Of a DNA stretch of 64,000 nt, positions 8,386 to 17,181 are shown in pieces. The position numbers and the translations under genes were made by a program. A model generated the notes under the pieces. The model was not told where the DNA came from. It made no database searches and saw only the letters and a list, made by a program, of their open reading frames with translations. The stretch comes from Geminisphaera colitermitum TAV2 (GTDB lineage: Bacteria > Verrucomicrobiota > Verrucomicrobiia > Opitutales > Opitutaceae). The stretch spans positions 1 to 64,000 of the forward strand of contig NZ_ABEA03000060.1 of assembly GCF_000171235.2 (NCBI RefSeq), given 5' to 3'. Numbering within the stretch: the first letter of the stretch is position 1; every line of letters starts with the position of its first letter.

Positions 8386-8946
8386 TCAGCTTTCAGTTTT
8401 CAGCTTTTCCCCAAACTCCACCAACTCCACATCGAAGATCAGGGTGGCGCGCGGTTCGATTTTGCCGCGGATGCCTTTTTCGCCGTAGGCGAGCCAGAAT
8501 GGAATGATGAGCGTGCGTTTCTCGCCGCGCCTCATGGTCAGCACCGCCTCGTCCCAACCCGCAATGACACGGCCCATGCCAACGGGGAAATTAAACGGTC
8601 CGCCGTGGTCAGCCGAGGAGTCGAAAGGCGTGCCGTCGATGAAACGCCCCGCGTAGTGAACCGTCGCGATCTGACCGCGCTGCGGCACGGGACCGGCGGG
8701 ATCGACGCCGGGCCGCAGGACGACGTAACGCAAACCGCTTTCGGTTGTCAGCGCCTGCGGATACTGGCGGGCGATGACCTTGGCGTCGCGTTCGGGCAGG
8801 CGCGTGGCTTCATCGGCCATGGCCTGGCGCATGGCCGCGTTGATCGGAATGCCCGGGTGCTTGCGCGCGGCGACACCCGTGCGCACCACGATGCCGATGA
8901 GCAACAGGATCGCGCCGAGAAGCAGGAGATAGACAAAACTACGCAT
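8386..8946 (-). CDS. FKBP-type peptidyl-prolyl cis-trans isomerase, membrane-anchored
   Basis: The protein has about 186 residues. An N-terminal transmembrane anchor (RSFVYLLLLGAILLLIGIVV) is followed by a short linker and a C-terminal FKBP domain (GQIATVHYAGRFIDGTPFDSS..., GWDEAVLTMRRGEKRTLIIP, YGEKGI). It should help fold proteins outside the cytoplasmic membrane. The start at 8946 (MRSFVYL) is chosen because the anchor then begins at the N-terminus. It is 20 bases downstream of ppnP on the same strand, so the two may be co-transcribed. A palindromic element inserted exactly at its stop codon. Confidence 0.88.
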   Translation of the reverse strand: MRSFVYLLLLGAILLLIGIVVRTGVAARKHPGIPINAAMRQAMADEATRLPERDAKVIARQYPQALTTESGLRYVVLRPGVDPAGPVPQRGQIATVHYAGRFIDGTPFDSSADHGGPFNFPVGMGRVIAGWDEAVLTMRRGEKRTLIIPFWLAYGEKGIRGKIEPRATLIFDVELVEFGEKLKTES

Positions 8947-8966
8947 CCCGTTTTCGCGACGCTCCC

Positions 8967-9296
8967 TTACGGCAGATACGAACAAATATACTCAGCCAGC
9001 GCGCCCTTCACCTCGATGGTGAAACCCGACTTCGCGGGCACATCGAAATACGAACCCGCCGCGTAATCCTTCGTGGCGGTCTGGCCGTCGAGGGTCACCC
9101 GGCAGGCGCCGGCGACGATCTCCATGCGTTCGGCGGCGTCGGTGCCGAAATGGTAGGAACCGGGGCGAATGAGCCCGAGGGTCTTCTTGGTGCCGTCAGC
9201 GAAAACCACGGTGTGGCTGACGACGTTGCCGTCGAAATAAACGTTGGCCTTGGTCAGCACCGTGACGCTGGCGAATTGAGCAGGAATGGAGGACAT
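8967..9296 (-). CDS. ppnP: Pyrimidine/purine nucleoside phosphorylase (DUF1255)
   Basis: The start at 9296 (MSSIPAQFASVTV) gives 109 residues, the family size of about 100. Cupin-fold features are seen: ANVYFDGNVVSHTVVF, the acidic AAERMEIVAGAC and YAAGSYFDVPAKSGFTI. The family cleaves nucleosides phosphorolytically to free base and ribose 1-phosphate. It is divergent from the phosphohexomutase gene, with 125 bases between starts. Both enzymes handle sugar-1-phosphates, so the pairing makes metabolic sense, though that is inference. Confidence 0.88.
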   Translation of the reverse strand: MSSIPAQFASVTVLTKANVYFDGNVVSHTVVFADGTKKTLGLIRPGSYHFGTDAAERMEIVAGACRVTLDGQTATKDYAAGSYFDVPAKSGFTIEVKGALAEYICSYLP

Positions 9297-9421
9297 GGAT
9301 TTTGCGATGAAGAGTCGGAGAATGTGTAACGCCCCCTGAAAACACTCCAACCGCAAACTTGCACGACGAAAGTCCGCCCGCTCACATTGCGGACGTTTTT
9401 TCCAAGTTCCAAACTTCCACC

Positions 9422-11410
9422 ATGAGCACACTCGCCACGATTCAAGCTGCCGGCCAAGCCGGCCAACTCCTCCCCGCCACCGTCGCCAACCTCACCGCCT
9501 GGCTCGGTGTCGCGCTGCCCAAGTGGGCGACCGACAGCATTGACGAACTCGTGTCCAAACAAGCGTGGGGTGAACTCAACGACCGCTTTTATCGAGACAT
9601 GGCCTTCGGCACCGGCGGCATGAGAGGACGCACCATCGGCGTCGTCACCGCCACCGCCGAAACCGGCACGCTCAACGCCCAAGGCACGCCCGAACACGCC
9701 GCCATCGGCAGCAACATTCTTAACGACTTCACGCTCACCCGCGCCACTATCGGACTCTTCCGCTACACCCAAAAACACCTTGCCGCCACCGGTCGCGCCG
9801 CCACCGCCCCCAAGCTCGTCATCGCGCATGACGTGCGCCACTTCTCGCGCCACTTCTGCGAACTCTCCGCCTCCATCTGGACGCAACTCGGCGGCGAGGC
9901 GCTCATCTTCGACGGCCCCCGCTCCACGCCCCAGCTCAGTTTTTCCGTGCGCAAATTCGCCGCCCACGCCGGCGTTGTCATCACGGCCAGCCACAACCCG
10001 CCCCACGACAACGGATTCAAGGCCTACTTCGAGGACGGCGCGCAAGTCGTCCCACCGCACGACGAGGGCATCGTGGCCGAGGTCAACGCCGTGGCGCTCT
10101 CCGAACTCGGTTCCTATCTCAACAAAAACATTTCCCAAGTCACCGTCCTCGGACGCGATGCCGATGACGCCTACCTCGCCGTGGCCGCGCAAGCCGTGAT
10201 TGACCGTGATGTATTCAAAAAAGCTGACGCCGCCGGCAAACCCCTGCGCGTCGTCTTCACCAACATCCACGGCACCGGCGCCGTGGCCTCGCTCCCGCTG
10301 CTCAAGGCGGCCGGTTGCGACGTGCGTCCCGTGCCCGAACAACTCGCGCCCGACGGACGTTTCCCAACCGTCAAATCGCCCAATCCCGAAAACGCCGAGG
10401 CGCTCGCCATGGCCGTTGCCCTCGCCGAAAAAGACGGTCTCGACCTCGTTCTCGCCACCGATCCCGACGCCGACCGCGTGGGCTGCGCCGTGCGCGGCAA
10501 GGACGGACGCATGCACTTGCTCACCGGCAACCAGGTTGGTGCCTTGCTCACCGAGTATCGCCTAACCAAATACAAAGAGCTGGGTTGGATTCCGCAAAAC
10601 GGTTCCGACCGCGTGGCCGTTATCAAGACGTTTGTCACCACCTCCATGCAGGACACCATCGGGCGCAGGCACGGGGTAAAAGTCATCAACACGCTCACCG
10701 GCTTCAAGTGGATCGCCGCCAAGATTCGCCGCTACGAAGAACAACTCAAAGCCGCGCTCGCAAACTCCGCCCCCCCCCCCCCCCCCGGCCCTTTCGATTA
10801 CGACGCCACGCCCTTCACCGAGCGCGCGCGGCTGTTGCAGGAGCACGCCACGTTCTACGCCTTCGGTTGCGAGGAGAGTTATGGATACCTCGCCAACGAC
10901 TCCGTCCGCGACAAGGACGCCAACTCCGCCGCCCTCATGGTCGCCGAACTCGCCGCCGCGCTCAAACTGCAAGGTCTCACCGTTCCCGAATACCTCGACC
11001 GCCTTTATCTCAAATACGGCTTCTTCCTCGAAGGCGTGATCAACATTTATTACGAAGGCGCGAGCGGCGCGGCGAAGATCAAGCGCATCCTCGACACCTA
11101 CCGTTCCTCGCCGCCCAAGGCGTTTGGCGACGTGGCCGTGACGCAATTTCAAGACTTCGGACGCGAGCAAATCAAGGACGCCGACGGTGAACTCATCCCG
11201 CAACAGGATCTTTACATTGTGTCATTGGCCAACGGATACAGCTTCGCTGCGCGCGGCAGCGGCACGGAGCCGAAGATGAAGTTTTACGTTTTCGCCAGTG
11301 CCAAGGTTTCCGACGCCGCCGCGCTGGAGGGAGTAAAAGCGCAGGTGAAAGCCGAACTCGATCGCGTGAAAGCCCTTATCGAAGCCGACGCGAAACAGCG
11401 GGCGGAATAA
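9422..11410 (+). CDS. Phospho-sugar mutase (phosphoglucomutase/phosphomannomutase, alpha-D-phosphohexomutase family)
   Basis: The 662-residue protein interconverts hexose 1- and 6-phosphates. Four family signatures appear in order: FGTGGMRG near the start, ITASHNPPHDNG with the phosphoserine near residue 188, the metal loop DPDADR near 347, and the C-terminal phosphate loop RGSGTEPK near 611. The GCEESYGY sugar loop is also present. A C17 run (10770-10786) encodes a poly-Pro stretch near residues 449-455, in a loop before the sugar-binding region. It is in frame here, but a single slippage would truncate the enzyme. The start ATG at 9422 is chosen because MSTLATIQAAGQAG matches the compact N-terminus. 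Confidence 0.92.
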   Translation: MSTLATIQAAGQAGQLLPATVANLTAWLGVALPKWATDSIDELVSKQAWGELNDRFYRDMAFGTGGMRGRTIGVVTATAETGTLNAQGTPEHAAIGSNILNDFTLTRATIGLFRYTQKHLAATGRAATAPKLVIAHDVRHFSRHFCELSASIWTQLGGEALIFDGPRSTPQLSFSVRKFAAHAGVVITASHNPPHDNGFKAYFEDGAQVVPPHDEGIVAEVNAVALSELGSYLNKNISQVTVLGRDADDAYLAVAAQAVIDRDVFKKADAAGKPLRVVFTNIHGTGAVASLPLLKAAGCDVRPVPEQLAPDGRFPTVKSPNPENAEALAMAVALAEKDGLDLVLATDPDADRVGCAVRGKDGRMHLLTGNQVGALLTEYRLTKYKELGWIPQNGSDRVAVIKTFVTTSMQDTIGRRHGVKVINTLTGFKWIAAKIRRYEEQLKAALANSAPPPPPGPFDYDATPFTERARLLQEHATFYAFGCEESYGYLANDSVRDKDANSAALMVAELAAALKLQGLTVPEYLDRLYLKYGFFLEGVINIYYEGASGAAKIKRILDTYRSSPPKAFGDVAVTQFQDFGREQIKDADGELIPQQDLYIVSLANGYSFAARGSGTEPKMKFYVFASAKVSDAAALEGVKAQVKAELDRVKALIEADAKQRAE

Positions 11411-11411
11411 T

Positions 11412-11525
11412 GCCGGCAAAGCCGGAAATCCCAAATCCCAAAATCCCAAAGGGAATCCGCGTCTTGGGACGCTCTGTTTTTTGGGATTTGGCCTTTTGGG
11501 ATTTGGGATTTCCGGCTTTGCCGGC
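11412..11525. repeat. Palindrome with perfect 28-bp arms between convergent genes
   Basis: The left arm is 11412-11439 (starting gccggcaaagccggaaatcc) and the right arm 11498-11525, an exact inverse. The inner part contains further gggattt/aaatccc units. It fills the gap between the convergent phosphohexomutase and UPF0173 genes and could act as a bidirectional transcription barrier, though it lacks a T-run. Confidence 0.85.
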
Positions 11526-11526
11526 G

Positions 11527-12210
11527 CTACACTTCCAGCACCTGTCCGCCGGAAAGCGGATGGACGAGGTGGCCGCGTTTTTGCGCGGCGGCGGCGAAGG
11601 CTTGCGCGTCCTGCGCGATGGGAGGCCAGGTGTTGTAGTGCATGGGCACGGCGTGGCGCGGTTTGAGAAAATCGAGGGCGTCGAGCGCATCCTCCGGCCC
11701 CATCGTGAAATTGTCGCCGATGGGCAGCAGCGCGACATCAAGCCCGCCGCGTCCGATGAGTTGCATGTCCAGAAAAAGCGCCGTGTCGCCGGCGTGATAG
11801 AGCCGTTTGCCATCGGCCTCGACGATGAGGCCGCAAGGCACGCCCATGTAGATCGGATTGAGGCCGGCGTTGAGGCTGGAGGTGTGGTGCGCGAGGGTGA
11901 GCTTGACGCGGCCAAAGGGAAACCGGTGCGCGCCGCCGGGATTCATGCCGTGGTTTTTGGGCGCGCCGCTGGCGGCAAAATACTCGGCGATTTCGTAGTT
12001 GGCGATAATCGTGGCGTTGTTGGCCTGCGCGATGGCAAGGGCGTCGCACGAATGGTCCTCGTGTCCGTGCGAGACGAGGATGTAGTCACACTTCACATCG
12101 GCGGCGGTGAGCGGGGCGTTGGGATTGCCGGTGAGGAAGGGGTCGATCACGAGGCGGGCGGCGGCGGTTTCGACCAGAAAACAGGAGTGTCCGTAATAGG
12201 TGATGCGCAT
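11527..12210 (-). CDS. Metal-dependent hydrolase, UPF0173 (metallo-beta-lactamase fold)
   Basis: The protein has 227 residues, the family length. The MBL motif HxHxDH reads SHGHEDHSCDA, followed by later metal ligands in AHHTS, HAGDTALF and MHYNTWPP. These small UPF0173 proteins are cytoplasmic hydrolases of unknown substrate. No operon partner is seen, and it converges on the phosphohexomutase gene across a long palindrome. Confidence 0.88.
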   Translation of the reverse strand: MRITYYGHSCFLVETAAARLVIDPFLTGNPNAPLTAADVKCDYILVSHGHEDHSCDALAIAQANNATIIANYEIAEYFAASGAPKNHGMNPGGAHRFPFGRVKLTLAHHTSSLNAGLNPIYMGVPCGLIVEADGKRLYHAGDTALFLDMQLIGRGGLDVALLPIGDNFTMGPEDALDALDFLKPRHAVPMHYNTWPPIAQDAQAFAAAAQKRGHLVHPLSGGQVLEV

Positions 12211-12249
12211 GGGGTGAAGTTTGGGAAGGGAGGCCGAATGTCGAAAGTC

Positions 12250-12410
12250 TAGAGCATTTTCGGTTTATTTTGTCTCACGCGGAGGCGCGGAGAACGCAGA
12301 GGAAGGGAAATGTAATATTTTTAATTTATTTATACTTAGTAACATGGGTTTTCTCTGCGGCTCTGCGTGATCTCTTAAATCTTGCGGCAAATTGAACCGA
12401 CAATGCTCTA
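12250..12410. repeat. Palindromic MITE-like element (family G) with 6-bp target duplication
   Basis: The element begins tagagcattttcgg and ends caatgctcta, with short terminal inverted repeats (tagagcatt/aatgctcta). The direct repeat aaagtc flanks it at 12244-12249 and 12411-12416. Internally it carries the ctcacgcggaggcgcgg motif that recurs at 19.9, 61.0 and 63.9 kb. This is the undisturbed version of the outer shell seen at 61047-61547. Confidence 0.8.
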
Positions 12411-12513
12411 AAAGTCGAGAGACGGAAAGCGAAGGCAGGCCGGGGGGGGGGGAATAATTCTTCGCTGATTTGCGATTGATGTCGGAGGCGGACGGGACGT
12501 GTTTGGGAGGCGC

Positions 12514-13621
12514 ATGTTGTTTCAAGTCGAGTATCGCCGGTATCGGCTGGCCTTTCGGACGCCAGTGCGCACCGCGCATGGCGTGTGGCGGGAACGCGAG
12601 GGTTTGCTGGTGCGCCTGACCAATGAGACGGGGCAAACGGGTTTCGGCGAGGCGGCGCCGATTCCGTGGTTTGGCACGGAGTCGGTCGATGAGGCGGAGG
12701 CGTGCCTGCGCGACTTGGGCGGGGGCGACGAGCGGGCACGCACAACGGACGAGTTGCTCGACGCGGTGCCGGCGCGGTTGGGTTGCGTGCGTTGTGCGTT
12801 GGCGATGGCGCGGCGTCCGGCGGGGGGGGGGGGGGGGGGAGGGGATGTCGTTGCAACGCGCCCTTCCTGTGGCGGCGCTGTTGCCGGCGGGACGCGCCGC
12901 GCTGGAATGCATCGGCCCCAAGGCGGAACTGGGTTTTCGGACGTTCAAGTGGAAGGTCGGCGCCGGTGACGCGGCGGACGAACTCGCATTGCTCGACGAC
13001 GTGATCGCAGCGCTGCCATCGGGCTCGCGTCTGCGGCTCGACGCCAACGGCGCCTGGGACCGGCGCACCGCCGGGCGGTGGCTGGACCGCGTGGCGAATT
13101 ATCCGGTGGAGTTTGTCGAGCAACCGGTGTCCGCGCACGGCGATACAGGGACGGCGGGGGCCAGCGAACGCGAACGCAGGCAGGCGGAAGATTTGCTGCT
13201 CGGGCTGGCGGGAGATTATCCGACGCGGCTGGCGCTCGACGAGTCACTGACGGGCGCGGCGGACGTGGAACGCTGGCTGGGCCTGGGCTGGCCGGGACTC
13301 TGGGTAGTGAAAACGTCACTACTGGGCGACGCGCACGGTGCGTTAAAGCGGCTGGCGGCGGCGGGCGTGGCGCGTGGAGACGTGGTGTTTTCGTCGGCGC
13401 TGGAAACGGCGGTGGGCGCACGCGCCGCACTCGAACTGGCTTTCGCGTGGTCAGAGGGGGGGGGGGGGGGGAAGGATGTTCCGCGGGCCTTGGGTTTTGG
13501 CGTGTGGCCGTTGTTCACCGACGCGGCGCGGGCGTGCGACGGGCTGGGCGAGGTGCCGTTTGTGCGCCCACGCGACCTGACACGGCTGGATGCCGGGGCG
13601 GTGTGGGCGTCGGTGGGGTGA
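12514..13621 (+). pseudogene. menC: o-Succinylbenzoate synthase-like enolase-superfamily gene, frame broken at a G18 run
   Basis: MenC dehydrates SHCHC to o-succinylbenzoate in menaquinone synthesis. The first frame reads MLFQVEYRRYRLAFRTPVRT...GFGEAAPIPWFGTES as far as the G18 run (12822-12839). The next frame continues without loss: KWKVG (catalytic KxK), RLDANGAW, EFVEQPV and LALDESL (metal acids), VVKTSLLG (second Lys). All catalytic residues are present once the frames are joined. G17 or G20 would restore one reading frame. A second run, G16 (13456-13471), is in frame and gives a Gly stretch. A GTG at 12499 with GGAGG about 10 bases upstream is an alternative start. It may be phase-variable, decayed, or a sequencing error in the run. 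Confidence 0.8.
12822..12839. repeat. G18 homopolymer at the frame break of menC
   Basis: Eighteen consecutive G residues. The sequence before it codes in one frame and the sequence after it in the next, with conserved protein on both sides. One base fewer restores the gene. Confidence 0.9.
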
Positions 13622-13630
13622 CTTACCTAT

Positions 13631-13736
13631 GGAGGGCGGGTCTCCCGACCCGCCGACGGCGTGCAACGCCGCCCTTCCGTTTTTCCCGGATGGGCGCGGC
13701 TGCGCCGCGTCTGGCGGGTCGGGAGACCCGCCCTCC
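13631..13736. repeat. Palindromic element, family A, perfect 24-bp arms
   Basis: The left arm is 13631-13654 (starting ggagggcgggtctcccgac) and the right arm 13713-13736, an exact inverse. The core holds a smaller gcggctgcgccgc hairpin. Related copies are the IS-split element at 39301 and the single arm inside a coding sequence at 23663-23686. Confidence 0.85.
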
Positions 13737-13742
13737 GCAATA

Positions 13743-13839
13743 TCAGTGCCTCCGGCGCACGATCACATAGCCCAAGCATCGCCAGTCCGGCGAGCGCCGC
13801 ATACGTGCTCGGCTCGGGCACGGCGGCAGGACCAAAGCC
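13743..13839 (-). pseudogene. Remnant of a PEP-CTERM protein C-terminus with frameshift
   Basis: The minus strand reads VPEPSTYAALAGLAMLG, the PEP motif and start of the transmembrane helix. One extra base follows, and the expected end LGYVIVRRRH-stop then appears in the next frame, stopping at 13743. No upstream body of the gene is visible; the sequence above it is small GC hairpins (13840-13920). It is a short relic of a sorted surface protein gene next to palindromic elements. Confidence 0.65.
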
Positions 13840-13972
13840 AAAGGGCGGGACGCCCGCGCCACTTTGCCATCAGCACGATGCCGGCAGGATGCCGGCGCTC
13901 CCAGGCGCTACCGCGCCAAATCCAACCTTTTCCGCCTGTCCCTCCCCCCCCTCGCTAAACAGTTACCGTCGA

Positions 13973-15913
13973 TCACACGCCGTAAACCGGGCGGGCGTAG
14001 GCTCCGGTTTTGAGCTGGGCCTGGGTCACGTCGCGGCGGCAGAAGCGCAGGAAAAAGCCCCAGGCAGCGCCGTTGTTGAGGTCCATTGCCACGGTCAGCG
14101 TGTGCGCGCCGGCGGTGAGACGGACGGTCTTGCTGCCTTCGTCGGGGAAACAGGGATTGATGCCGTCGAGCGCGTCGTAAAATGGCGCGCCGTCGATCCA
14201 GAGGCGGAAGGGTCCGTCGTATCCGGTGAGGACGTCGAGCTTCATTGGTTCGGCAAGGTCGAGGGTCGCGGCAAAGTAACAGTGGCCGGATTTTCCCTGC
14301 CATTGCAGGTGTTCGTTGATGAAGCCGTCGGCGGCGTAGCTGACCACGGGGGCGGCGGTGACGTCGGGGCACGCCAGCCGGGCGAGCGGCGCGGCAGGGG
14401 TCATGATGACAGGCGTCTTGCGCCATTGCGTGACGAAGGGGAGCAGGGCTTTGGGCTGCGCGAGACGGATGGGGCCAAAAACCGGCAGCGCGCAATCGCG
14501 GGCGTCGGTGATGTTGCAGATGGGCGCGTTGCCAGGACCGTAGGCCAGACGCACTTCGGAAAGGGCAACGCCGGGGGCGATGTGAATCGTGGCCGTGTCG
14601 CCGTGCAACGTGGTCTTGTAGATAAAGGGCAATGGCAGCCCGGCGGCATCCATGAGGGCAAATCCATGCGGTTCCGGCGCGATGCCGTCGGGATTGCCGG
14701 CGCTGCCGACGACGCGCAGGCCGCCGGGCACATGGTCAAACGCGATGTCGATGCGCCCGGCTCCGGTTGTTTTTTCGACCTTGAGCGGCGAAATGGAGCG
14801 CCAGCGCGGAGGTGGCTGTTCGCGGCGATTCCGGTAAACGAGGCGGTCGGCCACGCGCGCCATGCGGCGGGCGAGCCGGGGAAAGGCATCCGTGCTGATG
14901 TGGATGCGATCGTCGAGCGTGAGGTCAATGGCGACGACGGTATCCAGGTTTTGGATTTTTTTCGGCAGGAGGCGCTGTTGTTCCTGCACGGAGTTCCAGC
15001 CTGTTTCCGGGCGGATGCCGAGGACGCGCGCCAGTTGCACGATGATCCAGGGCAGGTCGGGCTGGCGCAGGTCGCGGCGGGTGGCGGCGACGAGTTTTTT
15101 CATGCGGTCGGTGTAGATCGCGGCAAGCGGCGCGGCGGTGTCGCTCTCGCCTTGATACCAGAGGACACCGGCGCAGGGCTGGCCGGTGGCGCGCATGGAG
15201 AGGAGCATGGAGCCGTATAGGGAGCCGTCTCCGAGTTTTTTGTGCAGCGGGTTCCACTGCTCCATGCTGGTGCCGCCGTGCGCGGTGCACACGAGGGCTT
15301 GCGGCACGCCGGAACGGGCGAGCATTTCGTGCGCGAAGGGCAGTCCCACGCCAGCGCCGCGGAGGGCGGTGCGGCGGTGTTGTTCGGCGCGGGTGCGGTC
15401 CCAAGTCGCGCCGTCGTTGTGGCACGAGTCGGGCGATTCCCAGCGAATGTGCAACGGGTCGGCGGCCTGACGCCATTCGCGGGCCATCGTGAAGGCGCGA
15501 ATGAGCGGGTGCGGCCGGGCGCAGTGCGGGCTGTCCATGAAGCCGCAACCTTCCATGTTGCTCTGGCCGGCGAGGAGCCACACGTCGCCGACATAAAAGG
15601 AGCGGATACGGGTTTGCACGGATGCGGCGGATGCAGCGGATTTGGCGGACGCCGCGCCAATGGTCAGCGTAAGCGTGTAGGGTCCGCCGGCCGGGATGTT
15701 TTTGAGCGTGACGGTAAACCGTCCGCGGGCGGCGGCACCCGCGCGAATGTTTTTCCAGCCGCGAACGGGAGCTTGTTTTTTTTCGCCTGCGCTGGCGAGG
15801 GTGGCGAAAACCGGGCCGGTGGCCGTGGTCTCGCCGGAGAGGAGCGCGCTGGCGCCGCGTTGGCCGAGTCGTTGCAACACTTGGCCTTCTGCGAGGCCGG
15901 AGGTGATTTTCAT
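13973..15913 (-). CDS. Sialate O-acetylesterase-like SGNH hydrolase
   Basis: The protein has 646 residues. The catalytic block I is WLLAGQSNMEG with the nucleophile Ser near residue 118; WYQGESD marks the second signature of the SASA/DUF303 family. The C-terminal ~150 residues (about 500-646) look like a beta-sandwich, possibly carbohydrate-binding. No clear signal peptide is present. Family enzymes remove acetyl groups from sialic acids or acetylated plant glycans such as xylan; the latter fits the neighbouring glycosidases but is inference. Its neighbours are a divergent RarD and repeats. Confidence 0.85.
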   Translation of the reverse strand: MKITSGLAEGQVLQRLGQRGASALLSGETTATGPVFATLASAGEKKQAPVRGWKNIRAGAAARGRFTVTLKNIPAGGPYTLTLTIGAASAKSAASAASVQTRIRSFYVGDVWLLAGQSNMEGCGFMDSPHCARPHPLIRAFTMAREWRQAADPLHIRWESPDSCHNDGATWDRTRAEQHRRTALRGAGVGLPFAHEMLARSGVPQALVCTAHGGTSMEQWNPLHKKLGDGSLYGSMLLSMRATGQPCAGVLWYQGESDTAAPLAAIYTDRMKKLVAATRRDLRQPDLPWIIVQLARVLGIRPETGWNSVQEQQRLLPKKIQNLDTVVAIDLTLDDRIHISTDAFPRLARRMARVADRLVYRNRREQPPPRWRSISPLKVEKTTGAGRIDIAFDHVPGGLRVVGSAGNPDGIAPEPHGFALMDAAGLPLPFIYKTTLHGDTATIHIAPGVALSEVRLAYGPGNAPICNITDARDCALPVFGPIRLAQPKALLPFVTQWRKTPVIMTPAAPLARLACPDVTAAPVVSYAADGFINEHLQWQGKSGHCYFAATLDLAEPMKLDVLTGYDGPFRLWIDGAPFYDALDGINPCFPDEGSKTVRLTAGAHTLTVAMDLNNGAAWGFFLRFCRRDVTQAQLKTGAYARPVYGV

Positions 15914-16043
15914 GGAAGGGAAAAACGCATACGCTGGCAGGACAGCGCGTCGGGATAAATCCGAAAAATGAACCGTGGCGGAACAGCGAGAGCATCCTCC
16001 TCATTTCGCCGCCCCATTGACGCGGGCAGGCGCAAGGCGTGTG

Positions 16044-17009
16044 ATGCGCGGTTTCCTCGTTTTCTTCCGCGTGAGCACATCCGACAACTCCTCCTCCATC
16101 CCGCCACAAGCCGTCTCGGCAACAGCAGCCTCCTCTGTCCGGGGCGGGCTCGCGGCCGGGGCCAGTTTTGTCCTATGGGGGACGTTCCCTATCTTCTGGA
16201 AACAGATGCAAGGAATCTCCGCCTGGGAGCTGATTTGCCACCGGATGGTGTGGTCGCTGTTTTTCCTGTTCGCCGTGCTGGCCTGGCAGAAGTCGCTGCG
16301 CGGACTCTCCGCCGCGTTCGCAAGTCCGCGCCTGATCGGACTCAATGCGCTGAGCAGTCTGCTGCTCGCCGCCAACTGGCTGATTTATGTGTGGGGCGTG
16401 AACCATGACTACGTGATCGAGACCAGCCTTGGGTATTTCCTTACGCCGCTGTGCAACGTGGTTCTCGGTTCCGCTGTATTGCGCGAAAAACTACGCCGCG
16501 CGCAATGGAGCGCGGTCGCGCTGGCGTCGCTCGGAGTGGGGCTGCTGCTGGTCCGGCTCGGGCATGTGCCGTGGATCGCGTTCGGGCTGGCCGGATCATG
16601 GTCGTGCTACGGCATCCTGAAGAAAAAATCCGCGCTCGGCGCACTCGCCGGTCTCACGGTCGAGACGTTGTTGCTGTTCCCCATCGCGGCCGCGGCACTC
16701 GTCTGGCTGGCGCTGCGCGGCGGGGGCGCGCTCGGCCACGTGAGCGCGGTGCAACACGTGTATGTGCTCAGCGTCGGGCTGGTGACGGCGGTGCCGCTTT
16801 TGTTGTTTGGCTGGGGCGCGCAACGCCTGCGGCTGACCACGATCGGGCTCCTGCAATACATCGGACCCACAATCCAGTTTCTGATCGGTCTGTTCGTTTA
16901 CCACGAGACGCTGCAAACGGAGCAGTTGTGGGCCTTAATTCTCATCTGGGCAGGGTTGATCGTTTACTCCACCGACAGCGTCCTCGCCCAGCGGCAGCGC
17001 GCTTACTGA
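16044..17009 (+). CDS. rarD: EamA-family transporter RarD
   Basis: Ten hydrophobic helices are arranged as two EamA repeats. Motifs include AAGASFVLWGTFPIFWKQM, HRMVWSLFFLF, NWLIYVWGVN and GLLQYIGPTIQFLIGLFVYHE, all characteristic of RarD. The family consists of inner-membrane drug/metabolite transporters; the substrate is unknown. The start at 16044 (MRGFLVF) is uncertain: a GTG at 16071 (VSTSDNSS) would give an N-terminus closer to typical RarD, and an in-frame GTG also lies at 15975. It is divergent from the acetylesterase gene. Confidence 0.85.
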   Translation: MRGFLVFFRVSTSDNSSSIPPQAVSATAASSVRGGLAAGASFVLWGTFPIFWKQMQGISAWELICHRMVWSLFFLFAVLAWQKSLRGLSAAFASPRLIGLNALSSLLLAANWLIYVWGVNHDYVIETSLGYFLTPLCNVVLGSAVLREKLRRAQWSAVALASLGVGLLLVRLGHVPWIAFGLAGSWSCYGILKKKSALGALAGLTVETLLLFPIAAAALVWLALRGGGALGHVSAVQHVYVLSVGLVTAVPLLLFGWGAQRLRLTTIGLLQYIGPTIQFLIGLFVYHETLQTEQLWALILIWAGLIVYSTDSVLAQRQRAY

Positions 17010-17019
17010 CTGATGTTGG

Positions 17020-17151
17020 CATTTGATACCTGGTAGGGAGGCCTCTCCGAGGCCTCCGCCAAGCGTAGTGTGAAGGAGGATACGAAGCTCATAGGTGGAT
17101 GGAGCGTGGTTTCGGAGGCCTCGGAGAGGCCTCCCTACCAGGTATCAAATG
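17020..17151. repeat. Palindromic element, family B, perfect 39-bp arms
   Basis: The left arm is 17020-17058 and the right arm 17113-17151, exact inverses containing ggtagggaggcctctccgag. The 54-base loop is shared in inverted orientation with the copy at 31313-31416, so these are two copies of one element. It separates rarD from the convergent flotillin gene. Confidence 0.88.
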
Positions 17152-17181
17152 AAATGCTTTTTTAAAAAGCTCCCTGTTCGA

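Noticed and set aside
11412-11525. Calling the 28-bp-arm palindrome a rho-independent terminator
   Set aside because: Arms are far too long and there is no T-run; better described as a palindromic repeat element that might impede transcription.
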